Origin: Kitagawia praeruptora
Taxonomy: Eukaryota > Streptophyta > Magnoliopsida > Apiales > Apiaceae
Assembly (NCBI GenBank): GCA_037693485.1
Contig: CM075351.1
Span: 73,868,001 to 73,932,000, forward strand
Reading direction: 5' to 3'
Length of the DNA: 64,000 bases
Under the pieces are notes generated by a model that was not told the DNA's origin, ran no database searches, and worked only from the letters and a program-made list of their open reading frames with translations. This document shows, one piece after another, positions 11,251 through 22,657 of this stretch. Within the stretch, counting starts at the first letter, position 1. Every line of letters starts with the position of its first letter. Both the position numbers and the translations under genes were made by a program.

Positions 11251-12581
11251 TCTATACTATTATATAAATTCCGAAACATTAAAAGTTTTGGTACCAGTTT
11301 TTTGGTACTTCGTGAATTTACTTATTTACCCTTTGTTAAAAAGAATATAAATATATGATATTTATACTTTTAAAACACCTATAATAAATAATAACATAAT
11401 ACAATTAATGGTAATTAGTCGCTTGCCTTTTTTTCACGTTTACTTTTAATTGAAGATATTACCTTTTATAAACACCTAAAAACATCAATGTATCTTCCAA
11501 TCATTAATATTTCCTTTCGAATTAAAACACGTTACCTTTTTAATTTAAAACTAAACTTCATTAATATTTTTTTTGAACTAAAACACGTTACCTTTTTAAT
11601 TTAAAACTAATTTTACAATCATTAATATATACCCGAAAATATCACACCATATTTTTCAATTGTTAATAAAATATATTAAAAATTTGCATGTGTTGTTTAT
11701 AATAAGGAAACATTAGTATAATCCGTAAACATTAGTATATTAAAATTATATTAAATTAAAATTAATTAATAATTATATAATTGTCGAAACATTAAAAATT
11801 TTGGTACCAATTTTTTGATATATGTTTTTTGGTATTTCATGAATTTACTTATTTACCCTTCATTATAAAGAAAAATATATATGATATTTATATTATTAAA
11901 ACACAAAAATAAAAAATAACATAATACAATTAAAGGTAATTAGTCGATTGCATTTTTCACATTTACTTTTAGTTGAAGATATTACCTTTTATAAACACCT
12001 AAAAACCTCAATCATATCATATTTTCCAATCAATTCGTATCTAGCAATAATTAACCAAAAATAAATAATAACATAATACAATTAAAGGTAATTAGTCGAT
12101 TGCCTTTTTCACATTTACTTTTAGTTGAAGATATTACCTTTTATAAACACCTAAAAACCTCAATCATATCATATTTTCCAATCAATTCATATCTAGCAAT
12201 AATTAATATATACTCAAAAATATCACATCATATCATATAATCAGTAACAAAATATAATAGAAATTCGTATTACGAATAATGACCATTAAATTTTTAGTAA
12301 AAAAATCAGAATCATTAGATCTAATTATTAAATATATTATATGATTAAATTAATTTACTAAAATTTCAAGTTTCAAATTTTATCAACAACTTATTTATTT
12401 TAAAATTTTATAATATAAGTTTTAAACCATGCATATCATTAACTAACTTTATATTAAATTATTAATATTAAAATTAAAATAAAATATTTTAAATAACGAT
12501 TATATAAAAATATAATTATGACATAAAATAAAATTTATTACATATCAACAAAAATCCGTGCATCGCACGGTTATAAGCTAG
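11251..12581 (+). mobile_element. Non-autonomous Helitron
   Basis: It starts TCTATACTATTATA after an A. It ends with the hairpin CCGTGC-ATC-GCACGG (12556-12570), then TTATAAG and CTAG at 12578-12581, followed by T, which is the canonical Helitron layout without TSD. There is no Rep/helicase coding. The interior contains repeated blocks: the segment with GGTAATTAGTCG...TTTTATAAACACCTAAAAA occurs at about 11409-11475, 11935-12005 and 12090-12155. A minus-strand relative with matching ends is at 32895-33945. Confidence 0.8.
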
Positions 12582-12595
12582 TTATTATAAAGGTA

Positions 12596-12856
12596 CTCCC
12601 TCCGTCCCTTTTGATTCTTAACATTTCACCTTTTCAAAACTTTCTGGCACACATTTTAAGGTGCATTTTAAGGATAGTTAAATAACTTTTTTTAAAAATT
12701 TTCTTTTTCTGTATAAAAATTTAATGTTTAAATTTTTATACAGAAAAAGAAAATTTTAAAAAAAAGTTATTTAACTATCCTTAAAATGCACCTTAAAATG
12801 CGTGTTAGAAAGTTTTGAAAAAGTGAAATGTTAAGAATCAAAAGGGACGGAGGGAG
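12596..12856. mobile_element. Stowaway MITE with near-perfect hairpin
   Basis: 261 bp with CTCCCTCCGTCCC termini and TA target duplications (12594-12595 and 12857-12858), as in Tc1/mariner-derived Stowaway MITEs. The two arms are complementary along almost the whole length, meeting near 12726, so a transcript would form a hairpin of about 125 bp. Confidence 0.92.
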
Positions 12857-12858
12857 TA

Positions 12859-13063
12859 CTATCCAATAATATAAATATTGATACTTTGAATGTTCTATTA
12901 ATTAATAGGAGTACTTGGTTTTTGACTCGATACAAGATCTATTAAATCAAAGTTTAGTTTGCGAGGAAATTATTTTCAGTATTTAGTTATAGTAGCTGAC
13001 GCTTACTTGTGTCTGGCAATTGCAATATCTGAAATATCGTGCAAATCAAAAGTTAATATATAA
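12859..13063. other. AT-rich spacer
   Basis: I see no gene or repeat boundary between the Stowaway element and copy R of the pack element. Confidence 0.4.
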
Positions 13064-13860
13064 TGGGGTTTTTTCTAATATTTCCCATTTGAATAAGTCA
13101 TTTATGAATATGTTCCATTCTTAATTGTAATTATAAATATATCCTTTTTTATTAATATGTCTCATTTATAATTGTAACCATGATTAACTCACTAACTATA
13201 TGTTATTAAAAGATAATTTGGTCCTCTACTTATTTATTTTTAATTTTTGTCATTAATTTGGATATCCTATGTGAAGTTTGCAAAAAATTCGAGACATGAG
13301 TTTGCAAAAGTCGAAATGAAATCTAATTTAAATGAGTTGTCATTCAATATCATAACGAGAATGATTGGAGGAGAAAAGTATTTTGGCGAAAATGTGGATA
13401 ATCAAAAAGAAACAAGGTATGCAAGAGAAGTTATATTGAAGGTGCTTTCACAAGGAGGAGCTTCACATGCAGCAGATTTTGTGCCACTTTTGAGGTGGAT
13501 TGACCGTAGAAATTAGAACCTGATTACTATTCTCATCTATTTCAAATGCCTAGTAGAAGATTCTTTTAATTATGGATCGACGGGAAAGGGTGCCCCTGCG
13601 GGGCCAGAGCTCGGAGGAGAAGGTGACGGTGGCGACGAGATAAGAAGGGTGGGAGAATGAGGGAGAAAGAAAGAGAATAAATATTATTATGTATTAGGGG
13701 ATATTTTGGTCTTATTAAATATAATTATATGTATAATTATATGTACATGAGTTAAATAAGATTTAAATTTTAACCATATGACATATTTATAAATTATGAA
13801 TAAAGTGAGATATAAATATAAAAGCACCCCTTAATTTGGGACATATTTAATAAATATCCA
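13064..13860 (+). mobile_element. Gene-fragment-carrying element, copy R (uninterrupted)
   Basis: About 797 bp, the inverted partner of copy L. It includes the empty target site for the LTR element (GATATTGAATGACAACTC on the minus strand near 13335-13352). After the P450 fragment comes a GC-richer block (13575-13640) also present in copy L at about 460-540. Terminal similarity is imperfect, so this could be a Pack-type TIR transposon or another gene-capturing class. Confidence 0.7.
13271..13516 (+). pseudogene. Captured cytochrome P450 fragment (CYP81-like)
   Basis: An open frame encodes about 80 residues resembling the middle of CYP81-family P450s. The recognisable parts are NELSFNIITRMIGG, a YFGE motif, then GGASHAADFVPLLRWID just before a stop. 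In intact family members of about 500 aa this part lies near residues 160-240, before the I helix. There is no heme-binding loop, I-helix motif or N-terminal anchor, so it cannot be an enzyme. An upstream TTG-started extension is non-homologous. The same fragment in copy L is broken by the LTR element. Confidence 0.7.
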
Positions 13861-13957
13861 TATTATTTTTAGTATCAAACATTTGCAATTAAATTTTCAG
13901 CTAATTAAAATCTGTTATTCATTGCTACTTGGACTTTGGGGTTGGTCGTATTGGAAG
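13861..13957. other. Short spacer upstream of a MITE
   Basis: There is nothing coding. It contains the left target duplication ATTGGAAG (13950-13957) of the MITE that follows. Confidence 0.4.
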
Positions 13958-14225
13958 CATGGTTGTAAAAATCGGTAATCGGTATAAATCGGTTGAGATA
14001 CCGATTTAAGATTAATCGGATAATTGGGGATTAATCGGAAGGATTAATCGGAGTATAAATCGGATATTATAATAATATTTAATATATTATTCTAATTTAT
14101 AATTAAACATATCATTTTAAATAAATTCATAGGATTAATCGGATTTCAAAAATCGAATCGGTGGATTACCTTACAGAGGATTAATCGGGGATTAATCGGT
14201 TAAATCGGGGATTTTTAGAACAATG
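13958..14225. mobile_element. hAT MITE, GATTAATCGG-rich (copy A)
   Basis: 268 bp starting CATGGTTGTAAAAATC and ending TTTAGAACAATG, with multiple GATTAATCGG units. The 8-bp target duplication ATTGGAAG/ATCGGAAG has one mismatch. It matches copy B at 24905-25173. It lies about 100 bp upstream of the CCR4-like start codon and so may overlap the promoter. Confidence 0.82.
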
Positions 14226-14331
14226 ATCGGAAGTAAATGGGCCAATGGGCCTGAAACAAAAAACATATGGATAACAGATTTATAACCAACAGAGCCTCAT
14301 GAGAGCATAAAACAGAGCCTCTTTCAAAACG

Positions 14332-17300
14332 ATGCTGCTTAATCTCAGGCTCCCTTTACTTCCTCGCCGTGCTGTTTCGTGCTTCCGAAGGTATGTATCT
14401 ATACATTATACATACACGAATATTTTCATCTACGTCAATTGAAATTGCGTGTCTTATATTTATATTGATTGAGTGTTTGTTTCAGCAAAATGAGCACGAG
14501 CACAGGACCAATTACTCGCAAATTCATTCCAGTTGATTCCGAATCGGAAACTCATGGTATTAGTTTCTAATTAGCTTTTAAACTTAGTTTATTTCACTTT
14601 TTTTTATATAAATAAACTCAATGTTGCGAAATATTGTACTGATATTGCGATGACGTTGTGTTTATATGCTACTTGCGGAGTTTTGATGAGTAGGTAATTT
14701 TGTATTCAGTATGAGATTTGGATTTTGATTTGTATCCTAACAAAGGAAGTTTAGTGTCGCGTTAATTTGGTTTCGGCTTTGTGTTGAGTTCGATGTGTTT
14801 TGATTATCAATATTGATGTTCCGATAATTGAGTTTATTGCAATTCGTGTAAATTAATGTTGTGATGAAGATCAATTAGGTAGGATAACTTCAGTTGAGTT
14901 CTAGATTTTGTTAAATTGAGTAGGAAGAAATGGTCGACTTTGTGTTAAGTTCAAAAGCTTAGTTGTATGTATTTGTGTTGTGCTTACGGTTGTTAATGTA
15001 CCATTGCAGGCTCCAAATTACGTCTGGTCTCATATAACATTTTAGCTCAGGTATGCCGCAGTGTTTTTTCAAAACTTGAATTTGTAACGTTCACATCCTA
15101 TGTGTAATTGCTTGTAGATAAATTATGTAGAATACTAATTTTTTTTGAATAAAAATATTTGCCACTCTACTAGCTGCCTGAAACTATTTGCAAAATACAT
15201 CTTCAACCACTTGCAACTCAAATCAACCTTATTAAGTCTACAAAGCTTTGGCTGAGTGGACACCCCCTTTCCCTGGTTCAGCTAAGGTCAGGGGTTCGAA
15301 CCTACCTCGGAGCGAAAGCTTCGGATTTACGTGGGAGTACTGGGTGGTAGGGCTCAGCGATATATCTCCCCGGGTTTGAAATCCCACATACAAGTGTGTG
15401 GGGTAGTTCCCGGTTAAAAAAAAAAAAAAAAAATCAACCTTATTATATTTAATGTTTTTCCCCCCAGATTTTCAATTTTGGTTGACTTTGGTTGCATTTG
15501 GTTAATTCTGGTTGTAATTTTATGTTTTAGTTGCATGTTTTCCAGTCGTATTTTTTGCAAATAATTCTAAAAAAACTGGATTTTTGGAAAACAGTTTTAA
15601 AGTTATGTATCTATGAAGCAACCTCTTTTCTGTATCAGTACTAGTGCTTATAGCCTTATACAAGCCTTTTACTTATTTTTATATATGCAAACTGTGCAAC
15701 TTGAACACGAAGTAGTTATCTCATAGTTTTGAATATTGTATCTCATCTCAGTTCCTCTTTTATCTCATATGTATGCTGGTGTCTAGGTTGTCTTTGAAAG
15801 GATTGACAAATAATTTAGTAATTGAGAATGCGCTGCATGTCAGACACACACGTGTTGTAGTTTTGGATTAAATATGTTGTAATCCAGAATTCGTAACTGA
15901 GAACGCACTGCATGTCATACACACACGTTGTAGTGTTGGATTAAATATGTCTGTAATCCAGAATTCACTTTAACTATTAGTTAATACTTAATACTTTTAA
16001 TATGATTGACTTTAGTTTAAAATATGGCCAGTTGTACTTTATACACGTCACCATATCGTGTTATGCTTTATGTAGAGATGAACTATGTAAATCAATCATA
16101 TAACTTGAACTTGTTTAACTAATTTTTCTATTTATGTTTATTTGTTTTGCAGGCTTATGTGAAGAGTTCCTTGTTTCCGCATTCACCAGCACCTTGTCTC
16201 AAGTAAATACTTACTCTAATATGTGTATCTTGTATAATATATCTTTCCTTTCGCATCCACCTACCCTTTTCAGTTCTTTTAAATAAGTTTTTCAATCAGA
16301 GTTTCTGATCTGATTTTAAATTTACAAGGTTTAGTTAGACTTCATAATTACTATTAGCAATCGATCCATTCATTGACATGCACACAAAATCAGTGTTCTA
16401 AAAAGTGGATTAAGCGGCCGCCTAGACGGAATCGGACCATAAAACGCTTCGATTTTGTACTAATTGGATGATTAAGCGTTTTTGAAGATTATGCGGCCTA
16501 TTAAGCGGATTAGGCGGCTATTAAGCAGTTTAAGCGGTTATTAAGCGGTCAAAGAGATGTTGACCTGCAAATTTTTTAATTTTGAATATATTAATATTTA
16601 TTATAATATGAATATAACTATATTAAAATAATAAAATATTTCATTTTTATGAGGAACATTTTATGTTTAGGTTTTTATTACTTAATTATTATATAATTTT
16701 GATTCACATATAGTAATATTATATTTAAAAATTAAAAAATATATATTATTAATCTGCTTAATGACCCGCTTAAAATTCCGCTTAAGCGTCCATTTAACCG
16801 CTTAAGCACTAGAAGGTCCTCCCACCGCTTAGAACCGCTTACCGCTTTTTGGAACACTGCACAAAATACATAAATTACAAGTTTTCATGCTAATTGTTAT
16901 GTTGTTTAGGATACTTGGTTATAAATGATTTTAAGTTAGTGACAATATGAATATTATACTGAACAATACTCTAGAGCCCATTTGAGTGTGATAAAACTAA
17001 TAAGTTTCTGATAAGCACCCTGATTTGAAAAAAATTTAGTGATTTTTCTCGAAAGGGATCTATGGAAAAAATAATTGGTCTCTATGGTTATCATTTATCA
17101 ACTTATCATTGTAAGCCTGATTAGTGTAAGATATTCAAAAGCAACTTTGATATCTTGTATCAGCCAATTAAAATTTGTTATAGTTTTACAAGGTTAAATA
17201 AATACTTGGAGAGTAGGCTGTGGATACTATGAAGCATGATATTGGCAGTCAACATAACCCCCCCCCCCCCCCCCCCCCTCTCCTTCTCTTCAATTTCTAA

Positions 17301-20300
17301 GAACTTGTTTCATGGCTTCTACGTTACTTTTTGTATACCATCATGATTACAAGGGTATAGCATACCATTGATACTGAGGTAGTCAATCATGTAATATGGT
17401 TTTATAATCTTGTTCTTATTTATCATCAACAGTTCTGTTTTAACGTTGGCACATTGCTAAGTTCCATAACTGCTATAGGTGGAAAGCTCGTTGCCAGGCA
17501 CTTTTAACAGTTCTTAGGAGCTTTGAGGCTGATATCCTTTGCTTACAGGTATTGCCCTGCTTCTGCAAATTTATCTTGATTTTCCTTGCCTGTGATGTGA
17601 ACTATTTTTTTTTATCTAACATAATATTTACTTGCATCACCAGGAGGTAGATGAGTATGAAACCTTTTACAAAGGGAACCTTGAGAGTCATGGCTATTCA
17701 AGTGTCTACATCCAGAGAAGTGGCACGAAGCGGGATGGCTGTGGAATTTTTTACAGAAACAATAAGTATGAGAGCCTTTTTATGTTTTTAATGACGCGTC
17801 AATACTTACGTTACAGTGGTTGAAATTTGTTTCAAATAATTTGATACTATCAACCTATCATTTAGACTGGAATTGGTCATGGAGGAGAAAATAGAGTATA
17901 ATGATCTGGTGAACTCGATTCAAGAAGAAGATACATTGTGTGCTAATATGGATAAAATTACCATTGATGAGACCAACCAAGCTACTGCATCAAAAGAAGG
18001 TAAGATATATTCTGTCCAATTAACCGAATCAAATGTATACATCATGTCCCATTTAAAAGTAGGGTATGGGAACTTGGGAAGGGTTAGATGTATGCTAATT
18101 TTACCCCACACTCTTAGAGAGGCCATTCCCATGAAGACCCTTAACTTATAAGAATATCAGCAGAAAATGGCAATATGACAATATATAGGTGTGGAAGTGC
18201 AAAATAAAAAATAATCAGCATAAGATAACCATAAAATAGGTGTGCAAGGTAGTAACTAACATCCACAAAACACACTTCAACTACAGGAATATTCCAAACC
18301 ACCATATACATGTCACATGACATTACTAAATTAAGATATAATCTTCTATATATTGTCTTATAAAGTGCCCCTATACGGCTATACCCTTTTCGATATTGGA
18401 CTAGTCTGAGAGAACGAGCCTTGTTTATTGACTTTCATAGTGTTTTCATTTTTGTTCACCTCCACGCTATTGATAGCCTACTCCAAATTGTGCTCTCTTT
18501 GTCTAAATTAACCCTGTAAATACCAGAAGCTATTGCAGACCATGATGCCGCCTCATCTTTTTTTGTTCCACCAGACCTATTCTTAAGTTCTGATACAAGG
18601 CAATTGATGGGTTTTAACATTATTAATGTAACTTTTGTGCAGATTTTTTTTTCTTTTCGAGCTGCTCTTTATATGTGTGTGTGTGTGTGTGTGTGTTCAC
18701 TACTTTATTTTTACCCCACCCCTATCCCAGCGCCTGCAACAGACTTGTTTGTTTACCAGTTCCATTATAAATATTTCATCAGTAATTTTGGCATCTCAAA
18801 TGTTGACATCATATTTCTATTTATAGGTTTGCAGCCCATAGACACCAAAGATCGTGGAGACCCTAATGATCCTCGTGTAAGATTAAAACGTGATTGTGTA
18901 GGTATCATGACCGCATTTAGACTGAAGGATTGTTCTGAGCATCTTGTAATTGTTGCAAACACGCATATTTACTGGTAATTTGATTCAGTGTATCAATCAT
19001 TTCTATTCACATTCATTTAGAAAATGTAGGTAATTTCAAAAGAAAAAAAAATCAAGAGTATGTTTGGTTATGTGACGTTTTCAAAGGCAGAAAATCTTGT
19101 TCGGAAACAAATGAGGTGTTTGGTCCTTTTTCCTTTAACAATTTTAAGAACAGAGTTAAAAACAGAAGACATGAATATTTTCCAGAAAGTATGACATTGT
19201 TTTCTAGACCTAAAATTCTCTCGATAGAACTCTTTAATCTTCCTCTTAACTATTACAGCAATTTAACTAGTTTACATCGTTTTACGTTCGATCCATGCAA
19301 ACGGCGTTCCTTGTTTTCTAAAAATTGTTTTGAGAAAACGTTTGCCAAACACCTATTAATTTAAAGAAACCACAAAGAAGCAGTTTTTTGTTTATGTTCT
19401 AATAATACAACTTTAAAAAAAAAATACCAAAAATCACCTTAGTACCTCTTAATTCTCTATGTTGCAGGGATCCAGAATGGGCTGATGTAAAGCTTGCACA
19501 AGCTAAATATCTACTGTCGCGCCTTACTAAATTTAAAACTCTGGTGTCAGACAAATTTGATAGCAAATCTTCGGTTCTTCTTTCTGGTGACTTCAATTCA
19601 GTACCTGGTGATAAGGTATTTGCCCAAAAATTTATGTTATTTCCTTCAGTTTAATTGTTTTCACACAATAAACTTTCCTCCAGGATATCAAGTATTTTGT
19701 AGTTATGTACTTTCCTCTCGTGTCTAATTTTAAAGAGGCTCTATGTGTTGTTATGACTCATAGAATCTTTTACCAATAAAAATTAAAGAAATGAGCTAAT
19801 GGCTCTTGTTATGATATAATAAGATGTCACTAAGAGGAGACAAAACGACAAATACATTTTTCTGATTAAAAGATAATTGTGAAAAAACTTGATGGCATGA
19901 TTTCGGGAAATCATAATGGTTAAAACTTTACATGGTTCCCTCTCTGAAGGATATAGTATAATTGTAATTAGGGTTAAATAATAGGAAGTATGGTGGGAAC
20001 TGATTTGCAATTTTACAGGTGCTTCATTGTTGACAGTATTCTGGTCCAGATATATGGATCGTCTTACTTAGATTTGCTTGGAACCTATTACTTTCGTATC
20101 TGTGATACTCCTTTTCAACTTCGTGAAAGATAAAAAGAGCTAGTCTTGTAAAAAAAATATTAACTTCCTTGCAGTCTCATTACAACTCATTACAATATTG
20201 ATATGGCTAAATCATGTGGGAACTTTCCTGTCGAATACCCATTACAATCTTGTATCCATTCTTCTAAGACAATTGCACTTTGCATCTCCCAGCATATCGC

Positions 20301-21085
20301 TGTTTGCCCTTTAGTAAATTGTCTTTGCCAGTTGAAGCCCGTCACTTGGCATCTCCTTGGCAATTTCCATTAAAAAAATGTTAACAATGTCAGTTTTTGG
20401 GCATTTTTTTAGATAATCAATACTATACACACACACACCTGTATCGTATAAGGTGGCGTAGGAGGAATCGACCTGGGAAATTGAAAATTAGCAAAGTATG
20501 CGTCAGAGAGGAATAATGTTGTCTTAGTCCTTGGCGGGCCAGTAAAATTTATCTCCTTTTCGGTTGGCAACAAGCCGAGAGTAACACTCTGGTGAATTGT
20601 TTACATGTCCCCTGGGAGAGAAATGTATTGAAGTGTATATGATGATATGCTAATGACAGTATGTTGGGGGATGGAAAGTGCAATGTGCAATTAAGCCTCG
20701 TTTTAATTAATTTAAAATGCAAGAGGCTATGCTTCTGATTATATAGCTGGAAATTCTAATAACAAGCTCATTTTTATTTCAGGTATATCAGTACCTCACT
20801 TCTGGTAGTTATTCCATGGAACATCGACCGGAAGAGATGGAGGATCTTCCTATTTCATTAAATAGCGTATATGCATCTCTGAGGGGAGAACCACAATTCA
20901 CAAACTGCACCCCTGGTTTTACTGGTACTCTGGATTATATATTTTTCTCTCCTACCGGAAGTATCAAACCTATCAGCTACCTAGATCTTCCTGAAGCTGA
21001 CTCTTCTGATGTAAAAGGTGGACTCCCAAATTACAACCATCCTAGTGATCATCTGCCAATTGGCGCTGACTTCGTGATTGTTTGA
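14332..21085 (+). CDS. CCR4-4: CCR4-type deadenylase-like protein (CCR4 homolog 4-like)
   Basis: Ten exons join to a 381-aa frame: 14332-14390, 14486-14556, 15010-15050, 16153-16202, 17479-17548, 17644-17765, 17866-17999, 18827-18974, 19468-19615, 20783-21085. Every intron is GT-AG and all phases agree. The protein is an exonuclease-endonuclease-phosphatase (EEP) fold enzyme related to yeast Ccr4 nucleases, which degrade mRNA poly(A) tails. EEP signature residues are present: SYNILAQ, CLQEVD, ANTHIYW, SGDFNSVPG, TLDYIF and PSDHLPI, giving the metal-binding Glu and catalytic Asp/Asn/His. There is no leucine-rich repeat, as in plant homologs 3-6. Length and order fit Arabidopsis CCR4 homolog 4 (about 390 aa). 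The basic N-terminus before the second Met could be an organelle targeting region; this is inference. Introns 3 and 4 contain a SINE and a hAT MITE. The gene looks functional. Confidence 0.92.
15235..15431 (+). mobile_element. tRNA-derived SINE in intron 3
   Basis: 197 bp with an A-box-like TGGCTGAGTGGACA, a B box GGTTCGAACCT, a tRNA-unrelated body and an A tail. It is flanked by a perfect 14-bp target duplication AATCAACCTTATTA (15221-15234 and 15432-15445). It lies in sense orientation within the CCR4-like gene. Confidence 0.93.
16391..16859. mobile_element. hAT MITE in intron 4
   Basis: 469 bp with inverted ends CAGTGTTCTAAAAAG / CTTTTTGGAACACTG and a perfect 8-bp target duplication CACAAAAT (16383-16390, 16860-16867). 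The subterminal parts are rich in TTAAGCGG / CCGCTTAA units, the usual transposase-binding-type repeats of hAT elements. Confidence 0.92.
17258..17278. repeat. Poly-C tract (21 C)
   Basis: An uninterrupted C run in intron 4, about 200 bp before exon 5. On the template strand this is a G tract able to form a quadruplex. Run length may be uncertain because of sequencing error. Confidence 0.85.
18674..18696. repeat. (GT)n microsatellite
   Basis: About 11 TG units in the intron before exon 8. Confidence 0.9.
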
Positions 21086-21685
21086 AAATAAGTAACATCA
21101 TTACTTGGCTAGAGCACTATTGGAATATTGATTTTTTTTTCAAAGTTACCTTTTCTTCATTTTTTGTGCATGGTAAACTGTTTAGTTAGATAGTTTCGAA
21201 CAGGGGACGTACTTTGGTATTTGATGAAATTAGAGCTACGGCAATTTTGTACACCACCAGCAGTATTTCCCTCTTTTTTGTTTGATTTAATCTTAACATA
21301 TGTACATTTAATTTTTTTACGGAATATGTACTGTCAAATTGCTTGTATTTTACATGACACTCAAGTAAAACCAAGTATTAAATACTGTAGTTGATATGTA
21401 CCTATCTACGTATGTTACATGTCCATTATATACCCAAGCATATGAACCTTCTGTCATAATTGAAATATAACCTCCTAACTATTATTGTTGTTAGTATTAT
21501 GAAACCCCTAAAGTTTATTGTTGTGAAATACTTTAGTGATGTCTCAAAAAGTTATATTCCTATAACTTTGGTGATGTCTCAAAATATCTTCACTTTACAT
21601 CTCCTTGTAAATTACTACTTCATATGTAAAGTACCTATTAAGACCAAAAACTGAGAAAGGGTGATACAGATATACATATTCTTGA
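21086..21685 (+). other. CCR4-like 3' UTR and spacer; start of the duplicated unit
   Basis: Bases from about 21077 on recur at 24475-24900 and partly at 28106-28369. The local duplication unit therefore includes the last bases of the CCR4-like gene, its 3' flank and the RRM gene. At 21471-21478 CTCCTAAC is present once, the empty site of MITE copy B. Confidence 0.75.
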
Positions 21686-22657
21686 ATGGCCTCTTTGAAC
21701 TTAACCATAGAGATTGATGAGATTTCTCCGAAGGTGACCCTTGAAGATATTGCCGTTTTCTTCTCGTACTGCGGGACTGTTGATTCAATCCAACTCCAGA
21801 GGTGCTATACTCCCCTTTTTGGTCACACTGTGTGTGTTTTTATATTCTGTTTACTGTTCTCTCTCTCTCTCTCTCTGTGTGTGTGGGTGGGGGGGGGGGG
21901 GGGGGGGAGCCAGGGAGGGTTCTAATGAAAATTATGGATGAAGATATACAACCTGCTTAATGAACTTGTGATCTCTTGTTTTGCTGTTTCTAACGGTTAT
22001 GAAATAATAGGAGCATAGATAAAACAGGAATTGCTTATGTGACTTTCAGGCAGCCATATGCTTACAGAACTGCACTTCTTCTGAACGTGAGTCCAGTTTT
22101 CATTTTGCATGGTCATAGCTGCATTTTCTTCTTTTTAGTTGTAAAATTTACTCTGCCCAACTTAAAGTTGAATTGTAAATGACTTCTATATCAATTTCAT
22201 AAACAAAGAATGACATCTATATAATGATTCAAAACTGTGTATTTTTTTAATGTTTTACACTGTCTAGACGGAAGATTCATTTCTAGCCTTCTTGTACATT
22301 TTCAGGGTGCAGTGATTGTAGACAGTCCAATAAGGGTCTTGCCCTATCGAGATTCAACCACTGTTCCAGTTATAGACATCAAATATGAGATCCGGGTTCT
22401 CTTTCTTTCTCCCCTTAACAAATTTCTGCAATGAAATTAACTATATTCTCACACACATTTAATAACAATGCTATTAAGATTTTAGATAAGTTGGTTACTT
22501 AACAAGAGATACCCATTTATTTTCCGATGTCGCATGACAGATTGTAATTAGTTTTATCCAGTTGCAGAGGGCTCAAGCTCACTACAGTTATTTTGTCACT
22601 TTATATTGGAACCAGTTTATGAGTGATTTTGAGAACTGTGACAATTTTCATTTGTGA
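21686..22657 (+). CDS. Short RRM protein, BPA1/ACD11-partner-like, copy 1
   Basis: Predicted exons are 21686-21801, 22011-22086, 22306-22395 and 22568-22657 (123 aa); phases agree. Exons 1-3 encode one RRM: a beta-1 strand LNLTIEID, then ISPKVTLEDIAVFFSYCG, RNP1-like TGIAYVTF, then ALLLNGAVIVDSPIRV. This order and wording fit the N-terminal RRM of plant binding partner of ACD11 (BPA1)-like proteins, which are usually about 240-270 aa. The fourth exon is short and unlike that family, and its use is uncertain; it could be 3' UTR. The copy looks C-terminally truncated. The promoter lies in sequence duplicated from the CCR4-like 3' flank. Confidence 0.6.
21853..21908. repeat. CT/GT microsatellite and G run in intron 1, copy 1
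   Basis: (CT)n is followed by (GT)n and a run of about 18 G. The same composite tract, with different lengths, is in intron 1 of copies 2 (about 25803-25848) and 3 (about 31248-31280). Confidence 0.88.

Noticed and set aside
15241..15320. tRNA-like A and B boxes
   Set aside because: They belong to a SINE with TSD and A tail; no acceptor-stem pairing for a real tRNA gene.
21741..21941. Alternative ORFs through the G run of RRM intron 1
   Set aside because: They read through an intron and a microsatellite; the spliced model keeps the RRM motifs.
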